A stretch of 64,000 nt of DNA from Verrucomicrobiia bacterium (GCA_031290985.1 JARLJW010000084.1:119388-183387); one strand, 5' to 3'. Positions 43,763-53,076 are shown, numbered from the stretch's first letter. Notes: generated by a model not told the origin, from the letters alone. A program made the numbers and translations.

Positions 43763-45478
43763 TCAGACCGGCTCGGCAATCAAATCGTAATCCGTGTGGC
43801 CGACGACTTTGACCTTGGTGAAAGCACCCACCGTCATCCCGCCTTTCGGCGCGCACACATAGACCCGGCCGTCGATATCGGGCGCATCCGCCTCGCCGCG
43901 ACCGACAAAATAATTGCCCTTCATCTGGCCCGCGTGCTTGTCCGTCTCCCGGATCAACCCGTGTTCCCATGAGCTGACGTTGGCGCTTTGCAACTGCTTG
44001 GCGTTCGCTTCGCCCTCGACGAGAATCTTGATCTCGCGGCCCACAAAACTTTCGGCGACGGCGACCGCCACCTTGTGCTGCGCGGCCATGGCGAGTTCGC
44101 GGCGCTTCTGCTTCACCTTGTCAGTGAGCTGTCCGGCCATCGCGCCGGCGCGGGTGCCATCTTCTTTCGAGTAGGTGAAAATGCCCAGGCGCTCGAACTT
44201 CGCATCGCGGATGAAATCGAGCAGCGTGTTGAAGCTGGCCTCCGTCTCGCCGGGAAAACCCACAATGAACGTGGTCCGTAATGCAATGCCGGGGATGCCC
44301 GCGCGGATGCGTTTGACGAGGTCCACGATGTATTGCTGCGAGGTTTCGCGGCGCATGCGTTCGAGCATGTTCTCGTGGATGTGCTGGAGCGGGATGTCGA
44401 TGTAGCGCGCGACCTTTTTGCACTCGGCGATGGTCTGGATCAATTCATCCGTCCAGTGCGCCGGGTGCGTGTAGAGCAGGCGGATCCAAAAATCGCCCTT
44501 GAGCGCGTTCAGCTCGCGGAGCAGCGTGCAGATGGTCGTGGCATCGGCGGCGAGCGACTTGGTCGCGGCGTTGAATTTCTCCGGCGAGGAAATCGCGCGG
44601 CTGTGGTTCGGGCGCAGGTCGAGGCCGTAGTACGTGGAGTCCTGCGAAATCAGGTTGATCTCCTTCACGCCCTCGGCGATGAGCGCCCGGGCCTCCTTGA
44701 CGATGTCGCTTTGCGTGCGGCTGCGGTGCGAGCCGCGCATCCGGGGAATGATGCAGAAGCTGCACGGATGGTTGCAGCCCTCGGCGATCTTGACGTAGGC
44801 AAAATGTTTCGGCGTGAGCCGGAAACGCGGCGTCCCGAAATCCGGGATGAAGACCGGGCGCTGCGTGACGTCGAAAACCGGCGAGGATGGTGGATGGAGA
44901 ATGGAGGATGGCGGCTTGGCTCCGACCACGGTCTTGGTTTTGCCAAATTTATCGGTGCCACGCAGGGATTCTTCCTTTTCGTGAGCGGAAAGGTCGCGTG
45001 CTTTTTCCAGTTCATTCAAGCGGGAGACCACCTTCCCCTTTTGGACTTTGGCCCCGGGATTTTGGACTTTGTTGGCGCGGCTGGCGATGGCCCGGCCCAC
45101 GATGTCGCCGACCTGCGCGACCTGGTCGATGCCCATGAAGGCATCCACCTCGGGCATAAGCTTGGGCAGTTCCTCGCGGAAACGCTGGGACAGGCAGCCG
45201 GACACGATGACCGCCTGGCCGCGCTGGTTGGCGTCGCGCAGCTCGATGGATTCGAGGATCGAGTCCACGCTCTCCTCCTGTGCAGAGTCGATGAAGGAGC
45301 AGGTGTTGACGATCACGGCATCCGCCGACGCGGCGTCATTGGTGAGCTCGACGCCGCCCTTGAGCAGCGAGCCGAGCATGATCTCGGCGTCCACCAGGTT
45401 TTTAGCGCAGCCGAGGGAAATCAGCCCGACCCGCACCGGCCTGATCACCGGCCCGGAAATGGAATTTTTCTTGGTCAC
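43763..45478 (-). CDS. rimO: Ribosomal protein S12 methylthiotransferase RimO with repeat-derived insert
   Basis: 571 residues against about 440 in typical RimO. MTTase domain cysteines 24 (SLGCAKNLVD), 60 (NTCSF) and 95 (VSGCLSQ); radical SAM cysteines 235, 239 and 242 (CNHPCSFC); a C-terminal TRAM-like domain (IKILVEGEANAK, YVCAPKGG). About 70 extra residues lie between Cys95 and Cys235. They include PPSSILHPPSSPVF and VQNPGAKVQKGKV, which look like translated intergenic repeats, plus a shorter extra stretch later. Adds a methylthio group to an Asp of S12. All catalytic cysteines remain, so activity is plausible. Confidence 0.92.
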   Translation of the reverse strand: MTKKNSISGPVIRPVRVGLISLGCAKNLVDAEIMLGSLLKGGVELTNDAASADAVIVNTCSFIDSAQEESVDSILESIELRDANQRGQAVIVSGCLSQRFREELPKLMPEVDAFMGIDQVAQVGDIVGRAIASRANKVQNPGAKVQKGKVVSRLNELEKARDLSAHEKEESLRGTDKFGKTKTVVGAKPPSSILHPPSSPVFDVTQRPVFIPDFGTPRFRLTPKHFAYVKIAEGCNHPCSFCIIPRMRGSHRSRTQSDIVKEARALIAEGVKEINLISQDSTYYGLDLRPNHSRAISSPEKFNAATKSLAADATTICTLLRELNALKGDFWIRLLYTHPAHWTDELIQTIAECKKVARYIDIPLQHIHENMLERMRRETSQQYIVDLVKRIRAGIPGIALRTTFIVGFPGETEASFNTLLDFIRDAKFERLGIFTYSKEDGTRAGAMAGQLTDKVKQKRRELAMAAQHKVAVAVAESFVGREIKILVEGEANAKQLQSANVSSWEHGLIRETDKHAGQMKGNYFVGRGEADAPDIDGRVYVCAPKGGMTVGAFTKVKVVGHTDYDLIAEPV

Positions 45479-45524
45479 AAAGCAGACAGAATAAGCGATA
45501 TGGCGGTGCCGGTCGAAAGGTATT

Positions 45525-46691
45525 TCAGGGCAGGGCCGGCGCCGGCCCGTTGGTCGGGGCGGGCGGCGAATTGGTGGAAACCACCGGGACGGCGTTGGTC
45601 GTTGCGGGGGCCGCGACCTCCGCCGGCAAGCCCAGCCGGGAGCGGAGGATGGCGCGCGCGTCGGGCGGCAGGCCGCGCTGCGTGTCCAGCAAGCCCATGA
45701 CCACCGACCGGTTCAACTCGTCCCACGGCGGCAGGGCAATGCGCACCTCGCCCTTGGCGCCGGCGGTTGCCTTGGCATATTTCCGGTATACGCCCGTGGC
45801 CAGGTTCTTGTAATTCTGGTAGGCCGCATCATCGTCCTGCACCAGCGCCAGATAGGAGTGTCCGATCAAGCCCTGCACGGCGGAGGTCACGCGCTCCTGG
45901 GAGGTCTCCCCGATGTCGATCTGCACGACGGCCACGGCGTATTCATCCAACGTCAGGTTCTTGGGCAGCGAGGTGGGGTCGTTTTCCACGATGGGTTTGT
46001 CGGGGAATTTATCGCCCAGATACTTAAACCATTTGGCCGCATCTTTCATGCGATTGTTTTCATAGAGGAAATAGATGGCGTCCCGCAGAAAATTTCGTTG
46101 CGCCCGCAAGATGTGATCGCGGTTGGGCTCATCTTCGGCCGCCATCTGTTCATAGGCCTCGTTGACCCGGTTCACGAGTTCCAGATTGGGTTCCAGGCTG
46201 ACGCGTCCGCTGAACGGGCTGACCGCGATGCGACCATGTTTGAACGCCTGGTAGATGGACTGGTACACGATGCGGCGGAGCATGATGAGGTCGTCCTGCT
46301 TGACCTTGTCGGGGTGGAGTTTCGCCTGTTCCAAACCTTTTTCGCCCCAGTAAATTGCGTGGGCCTCCGGCAGGCGCCAGTCGAGCGGGCCGTGTTCCTG
46401 ATCCACGACCTTGATGAATGCCGGGTCGAGCTTGTACTTCCCGCGCACGATCATTGCGTTGGTCTGGTCAACCGGTGTCTGCGGCGTGATCAGGCTTTCA
46501 TAGTTCGTCCCCTCCGGGCCGAACAGGTCCGCCATCTCCTCCGCCCACTTCATCTTGTAAAACATGTTCCCGTCATCCAGGTTGGCGCCGATCTTGTGCT
46601 GGAACTGCCAGGCCAGCTCGCGGAAGATCAGCACGTCGTCCGGGTTGTATTTCAATCCCTCGTCACGCATCAGCTCCACCCCGCGCTGCAC
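45525..46691 (-). CDS. TPR-like conserved protein, C-terminal part downstream of two in-frame TAG codons
   Basis: 388 residues from a GTG at 46691. Helical, repeat-like (EEMADLFGPEGTNYESL, ILRAQRNFLRDAIYFLYENN, WFKYLGDKFPD) and ending in a low-complexity Thr/Asn/Pro tail. It continues in the same reading frame as the segment ending at 46731, separated by TAG-ENAPGD-TAG; the joined sequence reads as one protein (VKF...DRWRWVQRGVELM). It lies immediately downstream of an ABC permease gene and is probably part of that transporter set. Function unknown. Confidence 0.65.
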   Translation of the reverse strand: MQRGVELMRDEGLKYNPDDVLIFRELAWQFQHKIGANLDDGNMFYKMKWAEEMADLFGPEGTNYESLITPQTPVDQTNAMIVRGKYKLDPAFIKVVDQEHGPLDWRLPEAHAIYWGEKGLEQAKLHPDKVKQDDLIMLRRIVYQSIYQAFKHGRIAVSPFSGRVSLEPNLELVNRVNEAYEQMAAEDEPNRDHILRAQRNFLRDAIYFLYENNRMKDAAKWFKYLGDKFPDKPIVENDPTSLPKNLTLDEYAVAVVQIDIGETSQERVTSAVQGLIGHSYLALVQDDDAAYQNYKNLATGVYRKYAKATAGAKGEVRIALPPWDELNRSVVMGLLDTQRGLPPDARAILRSRLGLPAEVAAPATTNAVPVVSTNSPPAPTNGPAPALP

Positions 46692-46730
46692 CCAGCGCCA
46701 GCGGTCCGTCTAATCGCCCGGTGCGTTTTC

Positions 46731-47084
46731 CTAGAACTTCACCGAGATGTTGTAGGACATGTTCCAGCCTTGGAAAACCCAGACCTGCGAGAAATGCGGC
46801 TCCAGGTCGGTGATCCAGGTCGCGAGCTGGGAGGCTTCAAAAAACTTGTCGTCCTGCTGCAGGTCGGAAGCGCGCATCCAGAGGAAATTCGAGATCAGCC
46901 CGCGAAAGCCGCCGAGGGCGACGGTGGTGAAGGCGAGCATCGGCGGCGCATTCTCCAGCACGGCGGCATGGGTCAGCCCCAGCCGGTCGCGATCCACATT
47001 CAGGGATTTCTGCACCTGCCCGGCACCGAAGAGCAGGCTGGCGGCCAGCAGCAGGAACAGGATTTTTTTGGCACGCGCGTTCAT
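46731..47084 (-). CDS. TPR-like conserved protein, N-terminal part ending at an in-frame TAG
   Basis: 117 residues. Signal anchor (AKKILFLLLAASLLFGAGQV) then LENAPPMLAFTTVALGGFRG and WMRASDLQQDDKFFEASQLATWITDL, ending NMSYNISVKF-TAG. The start overlaps the upstream permease stop in an ATGA. Only the exported helical beginning is encoded here; the rest of the apparent protein continues in frame past the TAG. Either a nonsense-split pseudogene, two proteins, or a case of stop-codon readthrough. Confidence 0.7.
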   Translation of the reverse strand: MNARAKKILFLLLAASLLFGAGQVQKSLNVDRDRLGLTHAAVLENAPPMLAFTTVALGGFRGLISNFLWMRASDLQQDDKFFEASQLATWITDLEPHFSQVWVFQGWNMSYNISVKF

Positions 47085-48466
47085 TGGGTTCCTTGCGCGG
47101 TGGCCAGCTCCCGGCGGTTAAAAAATATGATCCCCGCCAGGGCAAAGATGCCGCCGATCAGCAGGACGATCTGCACGAAGGCAGTGCCCAACTCCAGCCA
47201 GGTGATGCTGCGCCCGGTGCTCAGCGAGTCGATGGGCGAAAAATTGCCGACGAGCCGGATGACCGACAAAAGGCCCTTGAACGCGGGGATCAGGATGATG
47301 TCCGCCGGCGAATGGCCCGCGATGCCCTTTTCCTCGTTGCCGGTGGCGATCGAGCCGGATTCAATGGTGTCCGCCAGGGTGCCGCTCGACATCACCACCA
47401 CCAGCATCGCCAGCGAGAAAAACGCCGCCACCGGGAAGGAAAGGAAGCTCGCCGCCATCAGGCCCAGCGCCGCCATCAACGCCAGCCAGCAGAAAATGAT
47501 GCCCAGGCCGCGCATAAAGTTGAGCGCAAAACCGCCCTCGGGATACAAGACCTCCATGCCGTCCTCCAGCGGAAACAACAGCACCGTGTAATTCGGGTTC
47601 AGCACCGAGATTTGCAGCACGCCGTCCTTGTCAAACAGGTCGGCCGGGATGGCAAATTCATGAAACGTGTCCGGAGCCAGGCTCATCGGCTCGCTCGCCC
47701 AGTATTTTCCGGTTTCCGGATCGCCCACCTGCCACCGCAGGGTAAAGGTGCCCGAAGCGCTCTTCTGGGCCGCATTGAATTTCACGCGTAATTGGAGCGG
47801 CTTGCCGGCCAGATAATTTTTGGCGAAACCCAGGTTGATCTTCCAGGGCCGGATGTAACCCGGTGGCACCTGTTGAAAATCCGCCTTCACCGTCTCGCGA
47901 ATCTGCTTGCGGACTTCCGGGATGTCCACGTTTTCCACCGCGCTGGTTTTCAAGCGCTCGGCCAGAATCTCGGCCGTCGCCTTGTCGACATCCGCCTCCC
48001 GGCTCGGTTCCCGGGCTGAACCGCGCGCCACCAATACCTGCTCGCGCAAAATCTTCTGCTCCGCCGCCGGCAATTTTCCCGCGCGCCATTGCAGCAGGCC
48101 AAAAACACAGCCGCCGGAAATCGCCAGCAACGCGGCGTTCAAGGTCACGATGCCCAGCCATTTGCCGAGCCAGATCTGCCAGCGCGCGATCGGCTTGGTG
48201 GCCACGACCTGGATCTGGCATTCCTCGATGTCCCGGGCGAGCGTGCCGCAGGACAGCCAGAGCGTGGAGATGCCCAGCAATGCCGTGATGGCGCTCAAGG
48301 TGTACGTCAGGATGATCTGCGTGAAACCCTGCGCCGTGCCGTCGTCCCGGATGACGATGGGCAGGCCGACCACCGCCAGGATCAACAATGCCGCGATGAC
48401 CAGGAACAGCTTGAACCGCAGCGCGGCCTTCCAGGTCAATCCGGCGATGGCTAAAATTCTTTGCAT
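47081..48466 (-). CDS. ABC-2-type transporter permease with extracytoplasmic domain
   Basis: 461 residues. Membrane helix near 18-40, further helices by residue 130, a large soluble domain (about 150-320) between helices, then four or five more. The VVATKPIARWQIWLGKWLG motif is typical of ABC-2 permeases of the Gld/YhgE type. The ATPase gene is 24 bp upstream on the same strand, so the two form an exporter. The loop after helix 3 has IPEVRKQIRETVKADFQQVP and an Ig-like stretch. Confidence 0.82.
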   Translation of the reverse strand: MQRILAIAGLTWKAALRFKLFLVIAALLILAVVGLPIVIRDDGTAQGFTQIILTYTLSAITALLGISTLWLSCGTLARDIEECQIQVVATKPIARWQIWLGKWLGIVTLNAALLAISGGCVFGLLQWRAGKLPAAEQKILREQVLVARGSAREPSREADVDKATAEILAERLKTSAVENVDIPEVRKQIRETVKADFQQVPPGYIRPWKINLGFAKNYLAGKPLQLRVKFNAAQKSASGTFTLRWQVGDPETGKYWASEPMSLAPDTFHEFAIPADLFDKDGVLQISVLNPNYTVLLFPLEDGMEVLYPEGGFALNFMRGLGIIFCWLALMAALGLMAASFLSFPVAAFFSLAMLVVVMSSGTLADTIESGSIATGNEEKGIAGHSPADIILIPAFKGLLSVIRLVGNFSPIDSLSTGRSITWLELGTAFVQIVLLIGGIFALAGIIFFNRRELATAQGTQ

Positions 48467-48490
48467 CAGGAAATCGTCCTCGGCCCCGGA

Positions 48491-49705
48491 TTATTTCTTC
48501 CCGCCGAGCAGCGAAGAAAGTTTTTCATCCGCCTTGGACAAGTCCGCTGGTTTCGGGGCTTCGGTTTTCGAGGCAGACTTTTCCGGTGCGGCTGCGGGCG
48601 CCGTGGGCTGGGCCAGCGCGGCCAGCTTGCTGCTGTCCACCTTGGGCGCGGATGATTCGGCCACCGGCTTGGCGGCGGCGGCTGGTGCGGCCTGCGGCAG
48701 CGACAATTTTTCCAAAACTTTTTCGCCGGCCGGTTTGGCTTCCACCCCGCCGCGCAGGTATTCGGCCACGCGCGCGCCAGACTGGGCGCCGCTGGTTTCA
48801 TTGGCGGCACGCGCCTTGGCCACGACATCGAGAAAGTAGCTTTCGAGGTTCTGCGTCGGGTTGTCCACGCGCACTTCGCCTGAAACAAGATCCTTGCGGA
48901 TGATCGCCAAAACCTTTTCCAGCGTTTCGCGCGGCAGCACCGGCGTGGTGATGCGCAGGCTGTCCGGCTTGGCGAGCAGTTCATTCAGCGTGCCCTGCGC
49001 CTGGATCTTGCCGCCGTAATAAATCACCACGCGGTCGCAGACATCCTCCACGTCGGACAGCAGATGGCTGCTCAAGATAACCGTCTTGCCGCGCCGGGCC
49101 AGGGCCACGATCAAGTCCTTGACCTCCCGGCAGCCGATGGGGTCCAGGCCGGCGGTCGGTTCATCCAAAATGACGAGGTCGGGGTCGTTGATGAGCGCCT
49201 GCGCCAGGCCGATGCGGCGCTGCATGCCCTTGGAAAATTCACCCACGGCGCGCGTCTGCGTCTTGCCGAGGCCGACCATTTCCAGCAACTGCTCCGCGCG
49301 GTTGTTGCGGTCGTTCTTGTCGAGATGGAACAGGTTGCCGAAAAAGTCCAGCGTCTCGCGGGAATTCAGGTAGCGGTACAGGTACGATTCCTCCGGCAGA
49401 TAGCCGATGCGGGACTTGGTCTGCACGTGGCGCGGCGAATGACCGAAGACCTCGATGTGCCCCTTCGTGGGATGCAGCAAACCGAGCAGCAGCTTGATGG
49501 TCGTGGACTTGCCGGAACCGTTCGGCCCGAGCAGCCCGAAAATCTCGCCGCGACGCACCTCAAAATCCACGCCGTCCACCGCGCGCGCCTTGGGGCGGTT
49601 CCAGAAATCCTTGAAGACCTTGGTGAGGCCGCGGATGGAAACGACGACTTCGGCGGATCTTCGATCTCCGGTTTCCGGTTTAGGATTTAGTTCGGCGACG
49701 GGCAT
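48491..49705 (-). CDS. ABC transporter ATP-binding protein (ABC-2 exporter type)
   Basis: 404 residues. Walker A GPNGSGKST, Q-loop near IGYLPEESYLYRYL, signature FSKGMQRRIGLAQAL, Walker B DLVILDEPTAGLDPIG and the H-loop in ILSSHLLSDVEDV. The ATPase ends by about residue 265; a 140-residue C-terminal extension is Ala/Pro/Lys-rich (SAPKVDSSKLAALAQPTAPA) and may be a docking tail. Powers the adjacent permease and possibly also the permease at 55861. Confidence 0.92.
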   Translation of the reverse strand: MPVAELNPKPETGDRRSAEVVVSIRGLTKVFKDFWNRPKARAVDGVDFEVRRGEIFGLLGPNGSGKSTTIKLLLGLLHPTKGHIEVFGHSPRHVQTKSRIGYLPEESYLYRYLNSRETLDFFGNLFHLDKNDRNNRAEQLLEMVGLGKTQTRAVGEFSKGMQRRIGLAQALINDPDLVILDEPTAGLDPIGCREVKDLIVALARRGKTVILSSHLLSDVEDVCDRVVIYYGGKIQAQGTLNELLAKPDSLRITTPVLPRETLEKVLAIIRKDLVSGEVRVDNPTQNLESYFLDVVAKARAANETSGAQSGARVAEYLRGGVEAKPAGEKVLEKLSLPQAAPAAAAKPVAESSAPKVDSSKLAALAQPTAPAAAPEKSASKTEAPKPADLSKADEKLSSLLGGKK

Positions 49706-49711
49706 AAAAAA

Positions 49712-49915
49712 TCAATCTGCAAGTTTTTTAAACAACTCGTGGTTTTGGTCAAAAACTTCTGACGCAATACGCTTAAATTCATCAGAGACTTCCGGCGGCG
49801 GATTAACCCCAACCGGCGACTTGATTCCCATCAAATGAGCAATCACTTCGTCTTGCTCGGCCTGAGTTAATGCAGAAAAAGCGTCAAAGATTTCTTCTAC
49901 TTTTTTGCTCGGCAT
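49712..49915 (-). CDS. Small acidic protein, 67 aa
   Basis: MPSKKVEEIFDAFSALTQAE, then VSDEFKRIASEVFDQNHELF and KKLAD. Helical, no membrane segment, 6-8 bp from both neighbours, so translated as part of the operon. Its C-terminal helix resembles small orphan or antitoxin-like proteins, but no toxin gene is adjacent; I do not assign a function. Confidence 0.6.
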   Translation of the reverse strand: MPSKKVEEIFDAFSALTQAEQDEVIAHLMGIKSPVGVNPPPEVSDEFKRIASEVFDQNHELFKKLAD

Positions 49916-49923
49916 ACCAAATT

Positions 49924-51933
49924 TTACGCCAGCTTCGGCGTCAGTTCGCCCGCCGGTTTCTGGTGCGAGCCGTGGTCGTGCTTGCCGGTGACGGCCGCCG
50001 GCTGGAAATGCTCCAGTTCCTCGCCTTTGCGGACCAGGCGGGCGCTGTTGAATATCACGATGAGCGTGCCGAACACATGCAGGATGGCGGCGGTGATCGG
50101 GCCGATGATGCCGAAGGCCGAGGCGGACAAACCGGCGATGATGAACACCACGCCGAAGGCAAAATTCTGGTTGATGACGGCGCGGGTGCTGCGCGAAAGC
50201 TTCACCAGGAACGGCAGCCGCCGCAGGTCGTTGTTCATCAGCGCGATCGTGGCGCTGTGGATGGCGACTTCGCTGCCCGCCGCGCCCATTGCGATGCTGA
50301 TGTCGCCGGCCGCCAGCGCGGGCGCGTCGTTCACGCCGTCGCCCACGACGGCAACCTTGTAGCCCTTCGCCTTCACGGCGCGGACAAAATCAACCTTGTC
50401 CTGCGGCAGGCAATCGCCCTTGGCCTCTTCGCAATTGATCTCCGCCGCGACGCGCGTGGCCACGGGCTGGCGGTCGCCGGACACCATGGCGATGCGGCGC
50501 ACGCCGGCTTCCTTCAGTTCCGCCAGAGCTTCCTTCGCCTCGGCGCGAGTCTGGTCCTGCATGCCGACCCAGCCGACACAATGACCGTCGCGCGCCACGA
50601 AAATCAGGCTCCAGCCCTCGGCGTCGTTCACATCGACGGATTTCTCAAAACCGGCGGCGATGCCGTTGTCGAGGAGCCACTGGGCGCGGCCGACCAAAAT
50701 TTTGGCACCGTTGATGCCCGCCTTCACGCCGCGACCGGCGGTCTCGGTGAAATCTTTCGGCTCGGCCAGCGGCACGCCGGCTTCTTCCGCGAGGGTGGCC
50801 AGCGCCTTGGCGGTGGGATGGTTGCTGTACTTTTCCGCCGAGGCGGCGAGCAGAAGCAGTTCCGCCGGCTTGGTTTCGCCCAGCGGCGCGAGGCGGCTGA
50901 CGGCCAGCTGGCCGGTCGTCAGCGTGCCGGTCTTGTCAAAGATGAAGGCGTTGATTTTCGCCGCCGCCTCGATGTCCGCGACGTTCTTGATGAGGATGCC
51001 CAGACGCGCGGCGGCGGACAACGCGGCGACCATCGCCGTGGGCGTCGCGAGAATGAAGGCGCACGGACAGGACACGACAAACACCGCGATGACGCGGCTC
51101 AAATCATGCGTGAACGCCCAGACGAGCGCCCCGATGACCAGCACGAGCGGCGTGTAAAAACCCATGTATTGATCCACGATCTTCTGGATGGGCAGCTTGG
51201 TTTTTTCCGCGGCGATGATGAGTTCGCGCACGCGGCCGAGCGTGGTGTCCGTGCCGGCGCGGCTGACCTTGATCTCCAGAACGCCGGTGAGGTTTTGGGT
51301 GCCGGCAAAAACTTCATCGCCGGTCTTCTTGTCCGCCGGCAAGGATTCACCGGTGATGGTGGCCTGGTTGAACGAGCCCTGGCCGTTCACGATGACGCCG
51401 TCGGCGGCGACATTGTCGCCGGGGCGGATGCGGATGACATCGCCGATGGCGAGCTGGCTGGCGGCGACTTCTTCCTCAGCGCCGCCTTTTCCGAGGCGGC
51501 GGGCCTTGGTGGGCGTGAGCTTGATGAGCGATTCGATGGAGTCGCGCGCGCCCTGGGCGGTGCGGGTCTCGATGATCTCGCCGGTGAGCATGAAGAAGGC
51601 GACGATGCCGGCGGTTTTGTAATCGCTGGAGGCGAACGCGGCGAGCACCGCGATGGCGACGAGTTCGTTGATGCTCAGATTGCCGCGCCGCAAATCCCGG
51701 ACGGCGGTGACGATGATGGGAAAGCCCAGGACGATCGAACCGATCATGGCGCTGGCGCTGGCCAGGGTGCTGCTGGCATCCAGGAACCAGTCCACCACGA
51801 AGGCGTTCAGGACGCAGACGATGCCGAACACGGCCCACGGAATGGACACGACGGAATGTTCGTGGTCATGGCCGCAACCGCAATTGTCACCGTGCTGGTG
51901 CTCGTGCTGGCTGATAAGAGATGTGACCTGCAT
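49924..51933 (-). CDS. Heavy-metal-translocating P1B-type ATPase
   Basis: 669 residues. His/Cys-rich N-terminus (HEHQHGDNCGCGHDHEH), A-domain TGES, CPC motif 289-291 (SCPCAF), phosphorylation site Asp333 in DKTGTLTTG, the P1B-typical HP dipeptide (NHPTAKAL), GDGVNDAPAL, and a His-rich C-terminal stretch (GKHDHGSHQKP). The CPC motif and His-rich ends suggest Zn/Cd or Cu export; I cannot separate these. It has no N-terminal HMA domain. It sits directly downstream of three SPFH genes and upstream of the ABC genes. Confidence 0.93.
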   Translation of the reverse strand: MQVTSLISQHEHQHGDNCGCGHDHEHSVVSIPWAVFGIVCVLNAFVVDWFLDASSTLASASAMIGSIVLGFPIIVTAVRDLRRGNLSINELVAIAVLAAFASSDYKTAGIVAFFMLTGEIIETRTAQGARDSIESLIKLTPTKARRLGKGGAEEEVAASQLAIGDVIRIRPGDNVAADGVIVNGQGSFNQATITGESLPADKKTGDEVFAGTQNLTGVLEIKVSRAGTDTTLGRVRELIIAAEKTKLPIQKIVDQYMGFYTPLVLVIGALVWAFTHDLSRVIAVFVVSCPCAFILATPTAMVAALSAAARLGILIKNVADIEAAAKINAFIFDKTGTLTTGQLAVSRLAPLGETKPAELLLLAASAEKYSNHPTAKALATLAEEAGVPLAEPKDFTETAGRGVKAGINGAKILVGRAQWLLDNGIAAGFEKSVDVNDAEGWSLIFVARDGHCVGWVGMQDQTRAEAKEALAELKEAGVRRIAMVSGDRQPVATRVAAEINCEEAKGDCLPQDKVDFVRAVKAKGYKVAVVGDGVNDAPALAAGDISIAMGAAGSEVAIHSATIALMNNDLRRLPFLVKLSRSTRAVINQNFAFGVVFIIAGLSASAFGIIGPITAAILHVFGTLIVIFNSARLVRKGEELEHFQPAAVTGKHDHGSHQKPAGELTPKLA

Positions 51934-51974
51934 AAAATTAATGTGTTACAAGTTACGGATTCAAAATTGCCGGC

Positions 51975-53075
51975 CTAGGGCGATTTGGACTGCTGCAATT
52001 CATTGTTTAACATTAACCTCAGTTCGACCGGTTTGCCATCGGCATGCGTATGGAGGTATTTCTTTTCCCCGGCGTTGGCCAGCACCACGGACATGGCCTT
52101 GGTCACCTCGAGCTGGGAGAACAGGCCCGGGTTGCTGACGTAGCGCGGCAGCAGGTTGGTGAACACCTCGGCATCGGACTGGATGGCGGTCACATAGCGG
52201 AGGCGGGCGGATTCGGCGGCGTTGGTGATGGAGGAGGCCTGCGCCCCGGCCTGGCTGAGGATGCGGGTCTCCTCGCCTTTCGCCTCGTAGATGAGCTTTT
52301 CACGGTTCTGCCGGGCGCTTGCGACCTGCGCAAACACATCCTTCAACTGGCGCGGCGGGGCGCTTTCCACCGAGCAGGGCTTGATGGACACGCCGAGCTG
52401 CCGTTCATCCGCCAGTTCGGTGATGCGCTCCTGCACGGCCTCCTGAAATTTGACCCGCTCATTGATCAGGATGTCATCCACGTTGAACCGGGCGGCGGTG
52501 GCGATGAGGGCGTTGTTGGCGGCGTTCAGCACGGCGTTGGAGATGCCGTTCAAGTTGAACTCATGGTTCGTGCCGCTGGCAAAGTTAAAGATGGCCGTGC
52601 GCGGGTCGATGATCTGATACGGCACAGTCACCCGGACATGGACGATGTTGCGGTCGGCGGTGATGGCGTAGCCGTCCATCCGCGGATCCAGCGACGGGCC
52701 GGGCGCGGGTTCCGTGCCGGCCAGTTCCGCCTCCGGTGTGGCGAAATACCAGCCCACGGTGGACCGGACCGACTGGTTTTCCGTGATGGGGACGCGGACA
52801 ACTTCATCGATGGGATAGGGCAAGGACCAATGCAAGCCGGCCCCGAGCAACATTTGGAGGCCTTCCCCCTGCGGCTTGCCGAAGCGGAGGACGATGGCCT
52901 TTTCCTGCGGCCCGACCTGGAAAAACCCGGCGGCAAAGATGATCACCACCAGCGCCGCCATCGCGATCTGGACGATGATGAAGCTGCTGCGCAACGCCTC
53001 GGCGAGCGCCTGCGAGCCGGAGTCCTGGGTTTCCGGCGCGTCGTGCGGGTGGTCGGGATGATCGTGGTCGCTCAT
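51975..53075 (-). CDS. SPFH/band 7 protein, HflK-like (third of three)
   Basis: 366 residues. His/Asp-rich N-terminus (MSDHDHPDHPHDAPE), one membrane helix (about 33-54), then an SPFH domain (VGPQEKAIVLRFGKPQGEG, GLHWSLPYPIDEVV) and a coiled-coil with RQLGVSIKPCSVESAPPRQL. HflK/HflC complexes form membrane cages around FtsH and modulate proteolysis. This one begins one base after the preceding SPFH stop and is followed by the P1B ATPase. The His-rich end hints at metal contact. Confidence 0.88.
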   Translation of the reverse strand: MSDHDHPDHPHDAPETQDSGSQALAEALRSSFIIVQIAMAALVVIIFAAGFFQVGPQEKAIVLRFGKPQGEGLQMLLGAGLHWSLPYPIDEVVRVPITENQSVRSTVGWYFATPEAELAGTEPAPGPSLDPRMDGYAITADRNIVHVRVTVPYQIIDPRTAIFNFASGTNHEFNLNGISNAVLNAANNALIATAARFNVDDILINERVKFQEAVQERITELADERQLGVSIKPCSVESAPPRQLKDVFAQVASARQNREKLIYEAKGEETRILSQAGAQASSITNAAESARLRYVTAIQSDAEVFTNLLPRYVSNPGLFSQLEVTKAMSVVLANAGEKKYLHTHADGKPVELRLMLNNELQQSKSP

Positions 53076-53076
53076 G

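Noticed and set aside
45525..47084. Genome-wide reassignment of TAG as a sense codon
   Set aside because: TAG is the terminal codon of the GmhB-like gene at 59235 in this window, and other genes end normally; a local event is more likely.
45858..47591. 577-residue plus-strand frame opposite the TPR-like gene
   Set aside because: Considered as an alternative explanation for the TAG interruptions, but it crosses two real minus-strand genes and has no domain; a shadow.
49712..49915. Antitoxin of a toxin-antitoxin pair
   Set aside because: The C-terminal helix is antitoxin-like, but both neighbours are transport ATPases and no toxin-sized gene is adjacent.
49870..51978. 702-residue plus-strand frame opposite the P1B ATPase
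   Set aside because: Composition (Ala/Asp/Gly/Arg/His-rich, no motifs) is that of the antisense of a high-GC gene; the minus strand encodes a full P1B ATPase.
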